Shown in pieces: positions 29,581-40,060 of a DNA stretch of 64,000 nucleotides. The notes under the pieces were generated by a model that worked only from the letters and a program-made list of their open reading frames with translations, was not told the DNA's origin and searched no databases. Source of the DNA: Rhizobacter sp. Root1238 (GTDB lineage Bacteria; Pseudomonadota; Gammaproteobacteria; Burkholderiales; Burkholderiaceae_C); assembly GCF_001425825.1 (NCBI RefSeq), contig NZ_LMDM01000010.1, positions 53,813 to 117,812 on the forward strand, given 5' to 3'. The translations under genes and the position numbers were made by a program. Position 1 is the first letter of the stretch; each line of letters begins with the position of its first letter.

Positions 29581-29904
29581 TCAGTGGTAGTCGTCCTCGC
29601 GTTGATGCCTGAGCGCGAGGACCGTGACCGTTCCGGCGTTCTCGATCTCGTACAACGCGACGTAGCCCCTGCCACGCAACGGAATGATCAGCTCTCGCTG
29701 GAACACGCTGCCGGCTGACGATTTGCGGTACAGAAAAGGCGCGCGTCCCAGGCGATGTTCGACCTCGTCTCGAAGGGTGTCGATGGCGTCCTGGGCATGA
29801 TCGAAGTCTTCGATCGTTTCAGCCTCCTGCAGCAGGAAGTCGAAGAGTTCGATGAGATCGTTGCGGGCTTCGTCGGTGTAGCGGACCTTGAAATTCCCGC
29901 TCAT
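29581..29904 (-). CDS. RelE/ParE-family toxin
   Basis: A 107-residue toxin of the RelE/ParE fold, with RYTDEARNDLIELFDFLL at the start and the strand ELIIPLRGRGYVALYEI near 70-86. ParE members poison gyrase and RelE members cleave ribosome-bound mRNA; conserved catalytic residues for RNA cleavage are not clear here, so a ParE-like role is more likely. It overlaps the antitoxin stop by four bases (ATGA), giving the typical antitoxin-first pair. Confidence 0.87.
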   Translation of the reverse strand: MSGNFKVRYTDEARNDLIELFDFLLQEAETIEDFDHAQDAIDTLRDEVEHRLGRAPFLYRKSSAGSVFQRELIIPLRGRGYVALYEIENAGTVTVLALRHQREDDYH

Positions 29905-30173
29905 TCCAGCACGCGTTTGCGCCGATCGTCCAGCCTGCGCTGAAGTTCATCGTGCACATCGGCTGCAGCATGGTAGACCCCGGTACGCCGCGCCTCTTCC
30001 GCGGAGTTCAATCCGCGTGCGATGAATTCGTCTTGCACACGGCGACGCTGGATGGTGTCGCGCACTGCCGTCTCGATCAGGCTGCTCAACGTTTCGCCTT
30101 CGCGCAGCACGCCTTCGGCGGCCTCCCGGAGTTCGGCGTCGACGCGCAGCGAGGGAAAGGTGGCGGGCTTCAT
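29901..30173 (-). CDS. Antitoxin with ribbon-helix-helix-like N-terminus
   Basis: A 90-residue antitoxin paired with the ParE-like toxin. The N-terminal TFPSLRVDAELREAAEGVL and GETLSSLIETAVRD segments fit a short strand plus two helices, a ribbon-helix-helix DNA-binding layout. The C-terminal half is charged and helical and is the likely toxin-wrapping part. The start at 30173 (MKPATFPSL) is preferred over an ATG at 30236. An 18-bp near-palindrome just upstream is a probable autoregulatory operator. Confidence 0.83.
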   Translation of the reverse strand: MKPATFPSLRVDAELREAAEGVLREGETLSSLIETAVRDTIQRRRVQDEFIARGLNSAEEARRTGVYHAAADVHDELQRRLDDRRKRVLE

Positions 30174-30178
30174 GGATT

Positions 30179-30206
30179 GCGTTGCAATTGCGACGCAGCG
30201 AGTGTA
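30179..30206 (-). promoter_or_regulatory. Toxin-antitoxin promoter and operator
   Basis: GCGTTGCAATTGCGACGC (30179-30196) is an 18-bp palindrome with a single mismatched pair, 6 bp upstream of the antitoxin start. A -10-like TACACT lies at 30201-30206 on the minus strand; no good -35 box is seen. Antitoxin binding here is inferred from how such modules are usually regulated. Confidence 0.5.
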
Positions 30207-30230
30207 GCCCCGGAAACGTCGCCATTGGCA

Positions 30231-30245
30231 TGGCACACCGCTTGC
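30231..30245 (+). promoter_or_regulatory. Sigma-54 promoter with no protein gene downstream
   Basis: TGGCACACCGCTTGC matches the sigma-54 consensus, with GG (30232-30233) and GC (30244-30245) 10 bp apart, and is nearly identical to the nrtA promoter. It points into a 110-bp gap that ends in a terminator; the next gene (fdx) faces the other way. Confidence 0.8.
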
Positions 30246-30255
30246 ATAAGGAATT

Positions 30256-30346
30256 GCGGCAAGAGCGATGCGCTTGTCGTCTATCTCCTCAGTAGGGCCC
30301 AGCCCTTTCCGGACCGCCTGATCCGCGTGGATCAGGCGGTTTTTTT
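30256..30346 (+). ncRNA. Putative sigma-54-dependent small RNA
   Basis: A transcript started about 12 bp after the sigma-54 -12 box would begin near 30256 and stop at the U-run ending at 30346, about 90 nt. It folds as three stems: CGGCAAG/CTTGTCG (30257-30279), AGGGC-CCA-GCCCT (30294-30306) and the 11-bp terminator stem (30314-30339). The linker TCTATCTCCTCAGT (30280-30293) is unpaired and contains CTCCT, the complement of a Shine-Dalgarno core. No open frame of useful length is present. The layout fits a trans-acting nitrogen-responsive small RNA; alternatively it is a leader that lost its gene. Confidence 0.65.
30314..30346 (+). terminator. Rho-independent terminator of the putative small RNA
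   Basis: CCGCCTGATCC and GGATCAGGCGG form a perfect 11-bp stem with loop GCGT, followed by seven T residues (30340-30346). The T-run is only on the plus strand, so it serves the upstream unit and not the convergent fdx gene. Confidence 0.93.
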
Positions 30347-30355
30347 ACGTCCGGA

Positions 30356-30694
30356 TCAGTGGTTTTCCTTCGCGTGGTTGATCGTGTACTTCGGGATCTC
30401 GATCGTCACGTCGGTCTGCGACAGGATCGCCTGGCACGACAGCCGCGACTGCGGCTCCAGCCCCCAGGCCCGGTCCAGCAGGTCTTCTTCGGATTCGTCC
30501 ATCTCGCCAAGCGACGAGAAGCCCTCGCGCACCACGACGTGGCAGGTCGTGCACGCGCAACTCAGCTCGCAGGCGTGCTCGATCTCGATGCCGTTCTCGA
30601 GCAAGGCCTCGCAGACCGAGGTGCCCGGCGATGCGGTGATCTGGGTGCCGGTCGGGCAGTATTCGGGGTGGGGCAGGATCTTGATGACAGGCAT
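30356..30694 (-). CDS. fdx: ISC-system 2Fe-2S ferredoxin
   Basis: A 112-residue adrenodoxin-type ferredoxin, the last gene of the isc operon, which supplies electrons for cluster assembly. The 2Fe-2S ligands are seen as CELSCACTTC near residues 42-51 and Cys in RLSCQAIL near 87. The ending KYTINHAKENH is family-typical. It starts 5 bp after the hscA stop. Confidence 0.96.
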   Translation of the reverse strand: MPVIKILPHPEYCPTGTQITASPGTSVCEALLENGIEIEHACELSCACTTCHVVVREGFSSLGEMDESEEDLLDRAWGLEPQSRLSCQAILSQTDVTIEIPKYTINHAKENH

Positions 30695-30699
30695 GGGGC

Positions 30700-32556
30700 T
30701 CAGACCTCCTCGACGCGCCGGCCGGCCAGCGCCTGCCGGATGCCGCGGTTCATGCGCTCGGCCGCAAAGGCTTCGGTGCCCTTGGCCAGCGCCTCGACGG
30801 CGGCGTCGATCTGGTGGTGATCTTCGGATTCGCGGCTCGCTTCGAGCGCCGCGAGCAATTGAGCGATCGCGGCCTGCTCGTCGGCGCCCAGCAGGTCGCC
30901 ATCGGCGGCCAGCGCGGAGCGGGTCGCGAGCAGCATGCGCTCGGCCTCGACGCGCGACTCGCGCAGGCTGCGCGCGCGCATGTCGGCATCGGCGGTGCTG
31001 AAGCTCTCGGTCAGCATGCGCGCGACCTCGTCGTCGGACAGGCCGTAGCTCGGCTTCACGGTGATCGCGGCCTCGACGCCGGACACCTCCTCGCGGGCAC
31101 TGACGCTCAGCAGGCCGTCGGCATCGACCTGGAAGCTGACGCGGATGCGCGCCGCACCGGCCACCATCGGCGGCATGCCGCGCAGCTCGAAGCGCGCCAG
31201 CGAACGGCAGTCGCTGACCAGCTCGCGCTCGCCCTGCACCACATGCAGCGCCAGCGCGGTCTGGCCGTCCTTGAAGGTCGTGAACTCCTGCGCGCGTGCC
31301 GTCGGGATCGTGCTGTTGCGCGGGATGATGCGCTCCACCAGCCCGCCCATCGTCTCGAGTCCCAGCGACAGCGGGATCACGTCGAGCAGCAGCAGTTCGT
31401 CGGCACCGGCATTGCCGGCCAACGCATTGGCCTGGATCGCGGCGCCGAGCGCGACGACCTCGTCCGGGTTCAGGTTGGTCAGCGGCGTCTTGCCGAAGAA
31501 CCCGGCCACCGCCGCCTGCACCATCGGCATGCGCGTGGACCCACCGACCATCACGACGCCGTGCACCTCGTCCTTCGTGGCCTGCGCGTCGCGCAGCACC
31601 TTGCGCACCGCCGCCAGCGTGCGCGCCATCAGCGCGGCGGCCAGCGATTCGAACTGCTCGCGCGTCACGCGCACCGCCAGCTCGCCGGACGACAGCGGGC
31701 TCGCCAGCGTCGCGTGATCGGCCGACGACAGCTTCTCCTTCGCGGCACGTGCGGCCACCAGCACCGCGCGCTTGTCCTGCGGCGTGTCGGCACGCAGCCC
31801 GGCTTCGGCCAGCGCCCAGTCGGCCAGCGCGCGATCGAAGTCATCGCCGCCCAATGCCGAATCGCCGCCGGTCGCGACGACCTCGAACACGCCCTTCGTC
31901 AGCTTCAACAGCGAGATGTCGAAGGTGCCGCCGCCCAGGTCGTACACCGCGTACAGGCCTTCGGAGCCGTTCTCGAGCCCATAGGCAATCGCCGCGGCGG
32001 TCGGTTCGTTGATCAGGCGCAGCACGTTCAGGCCGGCGAGCTGCGCGGCGTCCTTCGTGGCCTGGCGCTGCGCGTCGTCGAAGTAGGCCGGCACCGTGAT
32101 CACCGCGCCGAACAGGTCGTCGGCGAAGGTGTCCTCGGCACGGTAGCGCAGCGTCGCGAGGATCTCGGCCGACACTTCCACCGGCGACTTCACGCCGTCG
32201 ATCGTGCGCAGCTGCACCATGCCGGGCGCATCGACGAAATCGTAGGGCAGCTTGTCGACGTGGGCGATGTCGCGCAGCCCGCGCCCCATGAAGCGCTTGA
32301 CCGACACGATGGTGTTGGCCGGGTCGACCGCGGCCTGCGCCAGCGCGCCGTGGCCGATCTCGCGCCGGCCTTCGGGCAGGTAGCGCACCGCCGACGGCAG
32401 GATCACGTGGCCGGCTTCGTCCGGCAGGCATTCGGACACGCCGTTGCGCACCGCCGCCACCAGCGAATGCGTGGTGCCGAGGTCGATGCCGACCGCGATG
32501 CGGCGCTGGTGGGGATCGGGGGCGCCCCCGGGTTCGGAAATTTGCAGCAGGGCCAT
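30700..32556 (-). CDS. hscA: Fe-S assembly chaperone HscA
   Basis: A 618-residue Hsp70-type chaperone specialised for iron-sulfur cluster transfer from IscU. The ATPase domain (about 20-385) has [15 protein letters not shown] and [21 protein letters not shown]; the substrate domain follows (from about 395, [19 protein letters not shown]) and recognises the LPPVK motif of IscU. The start [11 protein letters not shown] at 32556 lies 5 bp after hscB; the longer upstream frame is a shadow of hscB. Confidence 0.96.
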   Translation of the reverse strand: MALLQISEPGGAPDPHQRRIAVGIDLGTTHSLVAAVRNGVSECLPDEAGHVILPSAVRYLPEGRREIGHGALAQAAVDPANTIVSVKRFMGRGLRDIAHVDKLPYDFVDAPGMVQLRTIDGVKSPVEVSAEILATLRYRAEDTFADDLFGAVITVPAYFDDAQRQATKDAAQLAGLNVLRLINEPTAAAIAYGLENGSEGLYAVYDLGGGTFDISLLKLTKGVFEVVATGGDSALGGDDFDRALADWALAEAGLRADTPQDKRAVLVAARAAKEKLSSADHATLASPLSSGELAVRVTREQFESLAAALMARTLAAVRKVLRDAQATKDEVHGVVMVGGSTRMPMVQAAVAGFFGKTPLTNLNPDEVVALGAAIQANALAGNAGADELLLLDVIPLSLGLETMGGLVERIIPRNSTIPTARAQEFTTFKDGQTALALHVVQGERELVSDCRSLARFELRGMPPMVAGAARIRVSFQVDADGLLSVSAREEVSGVEAAITVKPSYGLSDDEVARMLTESFSTADADMRARSLRESRVEAERMLLATRSALAADGDLLGADEQAAIAQLLAALEASRESEDHHQIDAAVEALAKGTEAFAAERMNRGIRQALAGRRVEEV

Positions 32557-32561
32557 GGTGT

Positions 32562-33080
32562 CTATTGTCCCAGCGCTTCCAGGCGCTGATCGACGTCGTC
32601 GGCAAAGCGCTCTACGAACATGAGGGCTCTGACCTGTTGCGCCGCGGCCGCCCAGTCGTGGCGCTCGTCGAGCGCGGCCTGCAATGCGGCGAGCGCCTGC
32701 CTGCGATGCGATGCCACGTCGTCGGCAAGGACTTCGACGGCGGGCAGGTCGCCGGCATCGTCGAGTGCCTCGCGCCATTCCATCTGCTGCATCAGGAAGC
32801 TGCCGGGCATCGCGGTGTTGTTCTCGGCGTCGATCGCCGCGCCGTTCAGCTCGCACAGGTAGGCGGCGCGTTGCAGCGGGTTCTTCAGGCGCTGGTACGC
32901 CTCGTTCACCCGCACCGCCCATTGCATCGCGATGCGCTGGGCCGATGCGCCCTCGCTGGCGAAGCGGTCGGGGTGCACCTCGGCCTGCAACGCGCGCCAG
33001 CGGGCATCGAGCTCGTCGCGGTCGAGCGCGAAGCGCCGCGGCAGGCCGAACAGTTCGAAATCGTCGCTATCGAGCTTCAT
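32562..33080 (-). CDS. hscB: Co-chaperone HscB
   Basis: A 172-residue J-type co-chaperone that delivers IscU to HscA and stimulates its ATPase. The N-terminal J domain keeps the HPD motif (EVHPDRFA, near residue 36) and the C-terminal three-helix domain binds IscU. The N-terminal [13 protein letters not shown] segment is typical. It is separated from iscA by 64 bp containing a terminator-like hairpin. Confidence 0.95.
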   Translation of the reverse strand: MKLDSDDFELFGLPRRFALDRDELDARWRALQAEVHPDRFASEGASAQRIAMQWAVRVNEAYQRLKNPLQRAAYLCELNGAAIDAENNTAMPGSFLMQQMEWREALDDAGDLPAVEVLADDVASHRRQALAALQAALDERHDWAAAAQQVRALMFVERFADDVDQRLEALGQ

Positions 33081-33096
33081 GGCTTGATTTCAGGCA

Positions 33097-33125
33097 ACAA
33101 AAAGGCGCGGCTTGTGGCCGCGCCT
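33097..33125 (-). terminator. Internal hairpin terminator between iscA and hscB
   Basis: AGGCGCGGC (33103-33111) pairs perfectly with GCCGCGCCT (33117-33125). On the minus strand the stem runs directly into TTTTTG. It would end or reduce transcription after iscA, leaving hscB-hscA-fdx at lower level unless they have their own promoter. Confidence 0.75.
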
Positions 33126-33144
33126 GGTTGGCAAGCGCCGAGCG

Positions 33145-33468
33145 CTAGACGCGGAAGGACTCACCGCAACCGCAGCGGTCTTTCTCGCGCGGGTTGCGGA
33201 ACTTGAAGCCTTCGTTCAAGCCCTCGCGCACGAAGTCGAGCTGCGTGCCGTCGATGTACGGCAGGCTCTTCGGGTCGACCAGCACCTTCACGCCACGGTC
33301 TTCGAACACCGCGTCTTCGGGCGCCACGTCGTCGGCGTATTCCAGCTTGTAGGCCAGGCCCGAGCAGCCGGTCGTCTTGATGCCCAGCCGGACACCGACG
33401 CCCTTGCCGCGCTTGGTGATGTAGCGCGACACGTGGCGTGCCGCGGCTTCGGTCAGCGTGACGGCCAT
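33145..33468 (-). CDS. iscA: Iron-sulfur cluster assembly protein IscA
   Basis: A 107-residue A-type carrier that transfers clusters to apoproteins. The three conserved cysteines are present: [13 protein letters not shown] (near 36) and the CGCGES pair near 100-102. Length is normal. It follows iscU by 4 bp and precedes a terminator-like hairpin. Confidence 0.97.
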   Translation of the reverse strand: MAVTLTEAAARHVSRYITKRGKGVGVRLGIKTTGCSGLAYKLEYADDVAPEDAVFEDRGVKVLVDPKSLPYIDGTQLDFVREGLNEGFKFRNPREKDRCGCGESFRV

Positions 33469-33472
33469 GGCG

Positions 33473-33880
33473 TCAGTGCGTGGTGGCAGGCACCGCAGCG
33501 CCGGTCTTCGCCTTGTAGTCGTTCACCGCCGCCTTGATCGCGTCTTCGGCCAGGATCGAGCAGTGGATCTTGACCGGCGGCAGCGCCAGTTCTTCGGCGA
33601 TGTGCGTGTTCTTGATCGACAGTGCCTCGTCGAGCGACTTGCCCTTGACCCATTCGGTCACCAGCGAGCTCGACGCGATCGCCGAGCCGCAGCCGTAGGT
33701 CTTGAACTTCGCGTCTTCGATCAGGCCCGTCACCGGATTGACCTTGATCTGCAGCTTCATCACGTCGCCGCAGGCCGGTGCGCCGACCATGCCGGTGCCC
33801 ACGGTGTCGTCGCCCTTCTCGAACGAGCCGACGTTGCGCGGGTTCTCGTAGTGCTCAACCACTTTTTCGCTGTAAGCCAT
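33473..33880 (-). CDS. iscU: Iron-sulfur cluster scaffold IscU
   Basis: A 135-residue scaffold on which IscS builds 2Fe-2S clusters. Ligands are visible: Cys and Asp in PACGDVMKL (near 37-39), Cys in [11 protein letters not shown] (near 63) and Cys in IHCSILAED (near 106). LALPPVK just before it is the HscA-binding site. It is 30 bp after iscS. Confidence 0.97.
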   Translation of the reverse strand: MAYSEKVVEHYENPRNVGSFEKGDDTVGTGMVGAPACGDVMKLQIKVNPVTGLIEDAKFKTYGCGSAIASSSLVTEWVKGKSLDEALSIKNTHIAEELALPPVKIHCSILAEDAIKAAVNDYKAKTGAAVPATTH

Positions 33881-33910
33881 TTCAGTGCTCCGTACTTCCT
33901 GTCTACAACT

Positions 33911-35131
33911 TCAGTGGGCAGCCCACTGAATCGTGCTGATGTCGATGCCGTCCTTGAACATTTCCCACAACGGCGAGAGTTCGCGCAATTTCGCGACGCG
34001 GTCTTTCAGCGTCGTGATCACGTAGTCGATTTCTTCGGTGGTCGTGAAACGACCGATGGTCATGCGCAGGCTGGAGTGCGCAAGCTCATCGCTGCGTCCC
34101 AGGGCGCGCAGCACATAGCTCGGTTCCAGGCTGGCCGACGTGCAGGCCGATCCTGACGACACCGCGATGCCCTTGATGCCCATGATCAACGATTCGCCTT
34201 CGACGAAGTTGAACGACATGTTCACGTTGTGCGGCACGCGCCGCTCGGCGTGGCCGTTCAGGAAGGTCTGCTCGATGTCCTTCAGGCCGTTGATCAAGCG
34301 CTGCTGCAGCATGCGGATGCGCTCGTTGTCGGCGCCCATCTCGGCGCGCGCGATGCGGTAGGCCTCGCCCATGCCGACGATCTGGTGCGTCGCGAGCGTG
34401 CCCGAGCGCATGCCGCGCTCATGGCCACCGCCGTGCATCTGCGCTTCGATGCGCACGCGCGGCTTGCGGCGCACGTACAGCGCGCCGATGCCCTTCGGGC
34501 CGTAGGTCTTGTGCGAAGCCAGGCTCATCAGGTCGACCGGCAACGCAGCCAGGTCGATCTCCACCTTGCCGGTCGCCTGCGCCGCATCGACGTGGAAGAT
34601 GATGCCGCGCTCGCGGCACATCGCGCCGATCGTCTCGATGTCCTGGATGACGCCGATCTCGTTGTTGACGAACAGCACCGAGACCAGGATGGTGTCGGGG
34701 CGCATCGCCGCCTTGAGCTTGTCGAGGTCGAGCAGGCCGTCTTCCTGGACGTCGAGGTAGGTCACCTCGAAGCCCTGGCGCTCCAGCTCGCGCATCGTGT
34801 CGAGCACGGCCTTGTGCTCGGTCTTCAACGTGATCAGGTGCTTGCCGCGCGTCTTGTAGAACTGCGCGGCGCCCTTCAGCGCCAGGTTGATCGATTCGGT
34901 CGCGCCCGAAGTCCAGACGATCTCGCGCGGATCGGCGCCGACCAGCGCCGCGACCTGCTCGCGTGCCTTCTCGACCGCGGCTTCCGCTTCCCACCCCCAT
35001 GCGTGGCTGCGCGACGCCGGGTTGCCGAAATGCTCGCGCAACCACGGGATCATCGCGTCGACCACGCGCTGGTCCACCGGCGTCGTCGCGCCGTAGTCCA
35101 TGTAGATCGGGAAATGGGGGGTCATGTCCAT
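33911..35131 (-). CDS. iscS: Cysteine desulfurase IscS
   Basis: A 406-residue PLP enzyme that takes sulfur from cysteine for cluster assembly and tRNA thiolation. The PLP lysine lies in [18 protein letters not shown] (near 208), and the mobile active-site cysteine in [20 protein letters not shown] (near 330). The ending ISTIQWAAH is family-typical. Start may be 35131 or the in-frame ATG at 35125; neither has a strong Shine-Dalgarno sequence. It follows iscR by 39 bp. Confidence 0.96.
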   Translation of the reverse strand: MDMTPHFPIYMDYGATTPVDQRVVDAMIPWLREHFGNPASRSHAWGWEAEAAVEKAREQVAALVGADPREIVWTSGATESINLALKGAAQFYKTRGKHLITLKTEHKAVLDTMRELERQGFEVTYLDVQEDGLLDLDKLKAAMRPDTILVSVLFVNNEIGVIQDIETIGAMCRERGIIFHVDAAQATGKVEIDLAALPVDLMSLASHKTYGPKGIGALYVRRKPRVRIEAQMHGGGHERGMRSGTLATHQIVGMGEAYRIARAEMGADNERIRMLQQRLINGLKDIEQTFLNGHAERRVPHNVNMSFNFVEGESLIMGIKGIAVSSGSACTSASLEPSYVLRALGRSDELAHSSLRMTIGRFTTTEEIDYVITTLKDRVAKLRELSPLWEMFKDGIDISTIQWAAH

Positions 35132-35170
35132 GGGAATCAGCTGCAGCGAATGAACGAGATTTGGATGTGC

Positions 35171-35707
35171 TTACTTCGAGAAGGCAGCGCCGCCGAGTGC
35201 GAAGACCGAATTCGGGGCGGTGATCTTGATCGGCTTGACGACCGGCTGCGTCGAGATCGCGCGCTTGACCGGTTGCTCCTCGATCGAGATGCCCTTGGCC
35301 AGTTGCTCGTCGACCAGCTTGCGCAGCGAGATCGAATCGAGGTATTCGATCATCTTGGAATTCAGGCTGGCCCACAGGTCGTGCGTCATGCAGCGGCCGG
35401 AGTCCTCGCCCATGCAGTTTTCCTTGCCGCCGCAACCGGTGGCATCGATCGGCTCGTCGACTGCAACGATGATGTCGGCGACGGTGATTTCCTCGGATTT
35501 GCGACCCAGCGAATAACCGCCGCCGGGGCCGCGGGTGCTCTCGACGAGCCCATGGCGGCGCAGCTTGCCGAACAGCTGCTCGAGGTAGGACAGCGAAATC
35601 TGCTGACGGGCGCTGATGGCTGCCAGCGCGACCGGGCCCGAAAGCTCACGCAGAGCCAGGTCGATCATCGCGGTCACTGCAAAACGGCCTTTGGTGGTCA
35701 GACGCAT
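35171..35707 (-). CDS. iscR: Rrf2-family regulator IscR
   Basis: A 178-residue iron-sulfur sensing transcription factor that represses the isc operon when clusters are plentiful. The winged helix-turn-helix (MRLTTKGRFAVTAMIDLAL, RQQISLSYLEQLFGKLRRHG) is followed by the cluster loop CGGKENCMGEDSGRC (three Cys near 92, 98 and 106). The C-terminal tail is about 15 residues longer than in E. coli. An AGGAGA site precedes the start. A likely IscR site lies about 110 bp upstream, so autoregulation is expected. Confidence 0.96.
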   Translation of the reverse strand: MRLTTKGRFAVTAMIDLALRELSGPVALAAISARQQISLSYLEQLFGKLRRHGLVESTRGPGGGYSLGRKSEEITVADIIVAVDEPIDATGCGGKENCMGEDSGRCMTHDLWASLNSKMIEYLDSISLRKLVDEQLAKGISIEEQPVKRAISTQPVVKPIKITAPNSVFALGGAAFSK

Positions 35708-35814
35708 GAAATTCTCCTGAAGCCGATGAAGGCCAACTATGTCAACGAAGCAGATGAGGGCGATTTCACGCTTGTCGAGTCCCCGCTTGCCTTCTCCGGG
35801 GTAACCCTCGGTTG

Positions 35815-35839
35815 ATCCCGAGAGAATTGCTCAAGTATA
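35815..35839 (-). promoter_or_regulatory. IscR type 1 site over the isc promoter
   Basis: On the minus strand a 24-bp site begins ATACTTGAGC, ends CTCTCGGGAT and has AATT at its centre. It matches about 19 of 25 positions of the E. coli type 1 IscR consensus. It overlaps a -10 box TATACT (35834-35839) and the expected start near 35827, a position suited to repression. Confidence 0.65.
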
Positions 35840-35888
35840 GATGAAACCTAGTTTTTTGGTCGGCATTGGGGCTGAAAGTTCCGTGGGG

Positions 35889-36373
35889 TTATTCGATCCT
35901 TGACGAGGACAGATGCTGGACAAGTCCATCGCAGGCATCCTCGACCAGGTCAAGCACATGATCGAAGCCGTCCGGCCCGCCCTGGTACGGATCCGGCACC
36001 GCCGGGCTCGCGAAGCGCACGCCGTGCTGCGTCAGGCGTCCCAGCTTGGCGCGGTGCTGCGGCGGGCAGCGCTCTTCCAGTTCGGCGAGGTTGTCCCAAT
36101 CCATCGCCAAGATGAGGTCGAAGCGCTCGAAATCAGCAGCCGTCACGACCCGCGCCCGCAGATTCGCCAGGTCGTAGCCGCGCCGCGCCGCGTGCTTGAT
36201 CGAGCGCGGATCCGGCGGCTCGCCGCCATGCCACGAGTGCGTGCCGGCCGAGTCGACCGCCACCGCGTCGCCCAGCCCGGCGGCGCGCAGCTTGTGGCGC
36301 AGCACCGCCTCGGCGGTCGGCGAGCGGCAGATGTTGCCCATGCAGACCATCAGCACCCGCAGCGGCTTCGCCG

Positions 36374-36377
<4 letters not shown>
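35889..36377 (-). CDS. Low-molecular-weight protein-tyrosine phosphatase
   Basis: A 162-residue cytoplasmic phosphatase. The signature loop [12 protein letters not shown] (C-x5-R-S, near residue 12-19) and the general-acid aspartate in [12 protein letters not shown] (near 130) are intact, so it should be active. Its substrate is unknown; no exopolysaccharide genes or tyrosine kinase lie nearby. It overlaps the uvrB stop by four bases (ATGA) and probably depends on uvrB transcription. Confidence 0.93.
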
Positions 36378-38572
<2,195 letters not shown>

Positions 38573-38671
38573 GGCGATTAAAATCCTCGGGTTTTCCTGT
38601 ACCGGAAGTGCACAGGGAAATCGGCAAGCCTAGCCCAAATCCTGCATTCGCTCTACTGACAAGGACTGTCC

Positions 38672-39871
38672 ATGACCTCGCTGTTCGCCGCTGTCGAAAT
38701 GGCACCTCGCGACCCCATCCTCGGCCTGAACGAGCAGTTCAACGCCGACCCGAACCCCGCCAAGGTGAACCTGGGCGTCGGGGTCTACTACGACGACAAC
38801 GGCAAACTTCCGCTGCTGAAATGCGTGGCCGAGGCCGAGCGCCAGATGCAAGAGACGCCGAAGCCGCGCGGCTACCTGCCGATCGACGGCATCGCCGCGT
38901 ACGACAAGGCGGTGCAGGGCCTGGTGTTCGGCGCCGACAGCGCCGAAGTCGCCGCCGGCCGCGTCGCCACGGTCCAGGGCCTGGGCGGCACCGGCGGGCT
39001 GAAGATCGGCGCCGATTTCCTGAAGCGGATCAACCCCGCCGCCAAGGTGCTGATCAGCGACCCGAGCTGGGAGAACCACCGCGCGCTGTTCACCAACGCC
39101 GGCTTCACGGTCGAGACCTACCCCTACTACGACGCCGCGAAGCGCGGCGTCAACGTCGACGGCATGCTGGCCGCGCTGAACGCCGCACCGGCCGGCACGG
39201 TCGTCGTGCTGCACGCCTGCTGCCACAACCCGACCGGCTACGACATCACCCCCGCCGACTGGGCGAAGGTGATCGACGCGGTCAAGGCGCGCGGCCTGGT
39301 GGCCTTCCTCGACATGGCCTACCAGGGCTTCGGCGAAGGCATCGCCGAAGACGGCGCGGTGATCGCGCAGTTCGTCGCCGCCGGCATCGACTTCTTCGTC
39401 GCGACCTCGTTCTCGAAGAGCTTCTCGCTGTACGGCGAGCGCGTCGGCGCGCTGAGCGTGCTGTGCAGCTCCAAGGACGACGCCGCCCGCGTGCTGAGCC
39501 AGCTGAAGATCGTGATCCGCACCAACTACTCCAACCCGCCGACGCACGGCGCCCAGGTCGTCGCCACCGTGCTGACGACGCCGGCGCTGCGCGCGATGTG
39601 GGAAGACGAGCTGGCCGGCATGCGGGTGCGCATCAAGCAGATGCGCACCGCGCTGCTGCAGAAGCTGCAGGCCGCCGGGATCAAGCAGGACATGAGCTTC
39701 ATCACGCAGCAGAAGGGCATGTTCAGCTATTCGGGCCTCAACAAGGACCAGATGCAGCGTTTGCGCAGCGAATTCGGCATCTACGGCGTCGATTCGGGCC
39801 GCATCTGCGTCGCGGCGCTGAACAGCAAGAACATCGACGCGGTCGTTGCCGCCATTGCCAAAGTCAGCTGA
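38672..39871 (+). CDS. tyrB: Aromatic amino acid aminotransferase
   Basis: A 399-residue class I aminotransferase of the AspC/TyrB type, transferring amino groups between aromatic or acidic amino acids and 2-oxoglutarate. Motifs: VNLGVGVYYDDNGKLPLL near the start, CCHNPTGYDIT (near 188), the PLP lysine in SFSKSFSLYGERVG (near 250) and the substrate-binding arginine in SGRICVAALN near 378. AAGGA lies upstream of the start codon at 38672. It is divergent from uvrB and followed by a strong terminator. AspC-like preference is possible. Confidence 0.93.
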   Translation: MTSLFAAVEMAPRDPILGLNEQFNADPNPAKVNLGVGVYYDDNGKLPLLKCVAEAERQMQETPKPRGYLPIDGIAAYDKAVQGLVFGADSAEVAAGRVATVQGLGGTGGLKIGADFLKRINPAAKVLISDPSWENHRALFTNAGFTVETYPYYDAAKRGVNVDGMLAALNAAPAGTVVVLHACCHNPTGYDITPADWAKVIDAVKARGLVAFLDMAYQGFGEGIAEDGAVIAQFVAAGIDFFVATSFSKSFSLYGERVGALSVLCSSKDDAARVLSQLKIVIRTNYSNPPTHGAQVVATVLTTPALRAMWEDELAGMRVRIKQMRTALLQKLQAAGIKQDMSFITQQKGMFSYSGLNKDQMQRLRSEFGIYGVDSGRICVAALNSKNIDAVVAAIAKVS

Positions 39872-39909
39872 CGCGACACGTGCTGTCACGCAAGTGACAG
39901 TCCGACAAG

Positions 39910-39939
39910 AAGGCCGCACCATTCTGGGCGGCCTTTTTG
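39910..39939 (+). terminator. Terminator of the aromatic aminotransferase gene
   Basis: AAGGCCGC (39910-39917) pairs with GCGGCCTT (39928-39935), followed by a T-run (TTTTTG). It is a simple Rho-independent terminator 38 bp after the stop codon. Confidence 0.9.
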
Positions 39940-40060
39940 CCTTTATTCCGGGTTTGCACCAAAGCAGTCCCCAGGCACGATGCACTTCGCCTGCCTAGAA
40001 TGCTGCAACGCACAACTTGTGTGAAAGCGATTGCGCGAAGCGGTCGCAAAGGAAACCCGA

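Noticed and set aside
30257-30279. ANTAR hairpin in the small RNA candidate
   Set aside because: The loop is 9 nt rather than 6, and the second stem has a 3-nt loop, so the pair does not fit the ANTAR target.
38596-38616. LexA (SOS) box upstream of uvrB
   Set aside because: CTGT and ACAG are present but separated by 11 rather than 8 bases, so it does not fit the LexA consensus.
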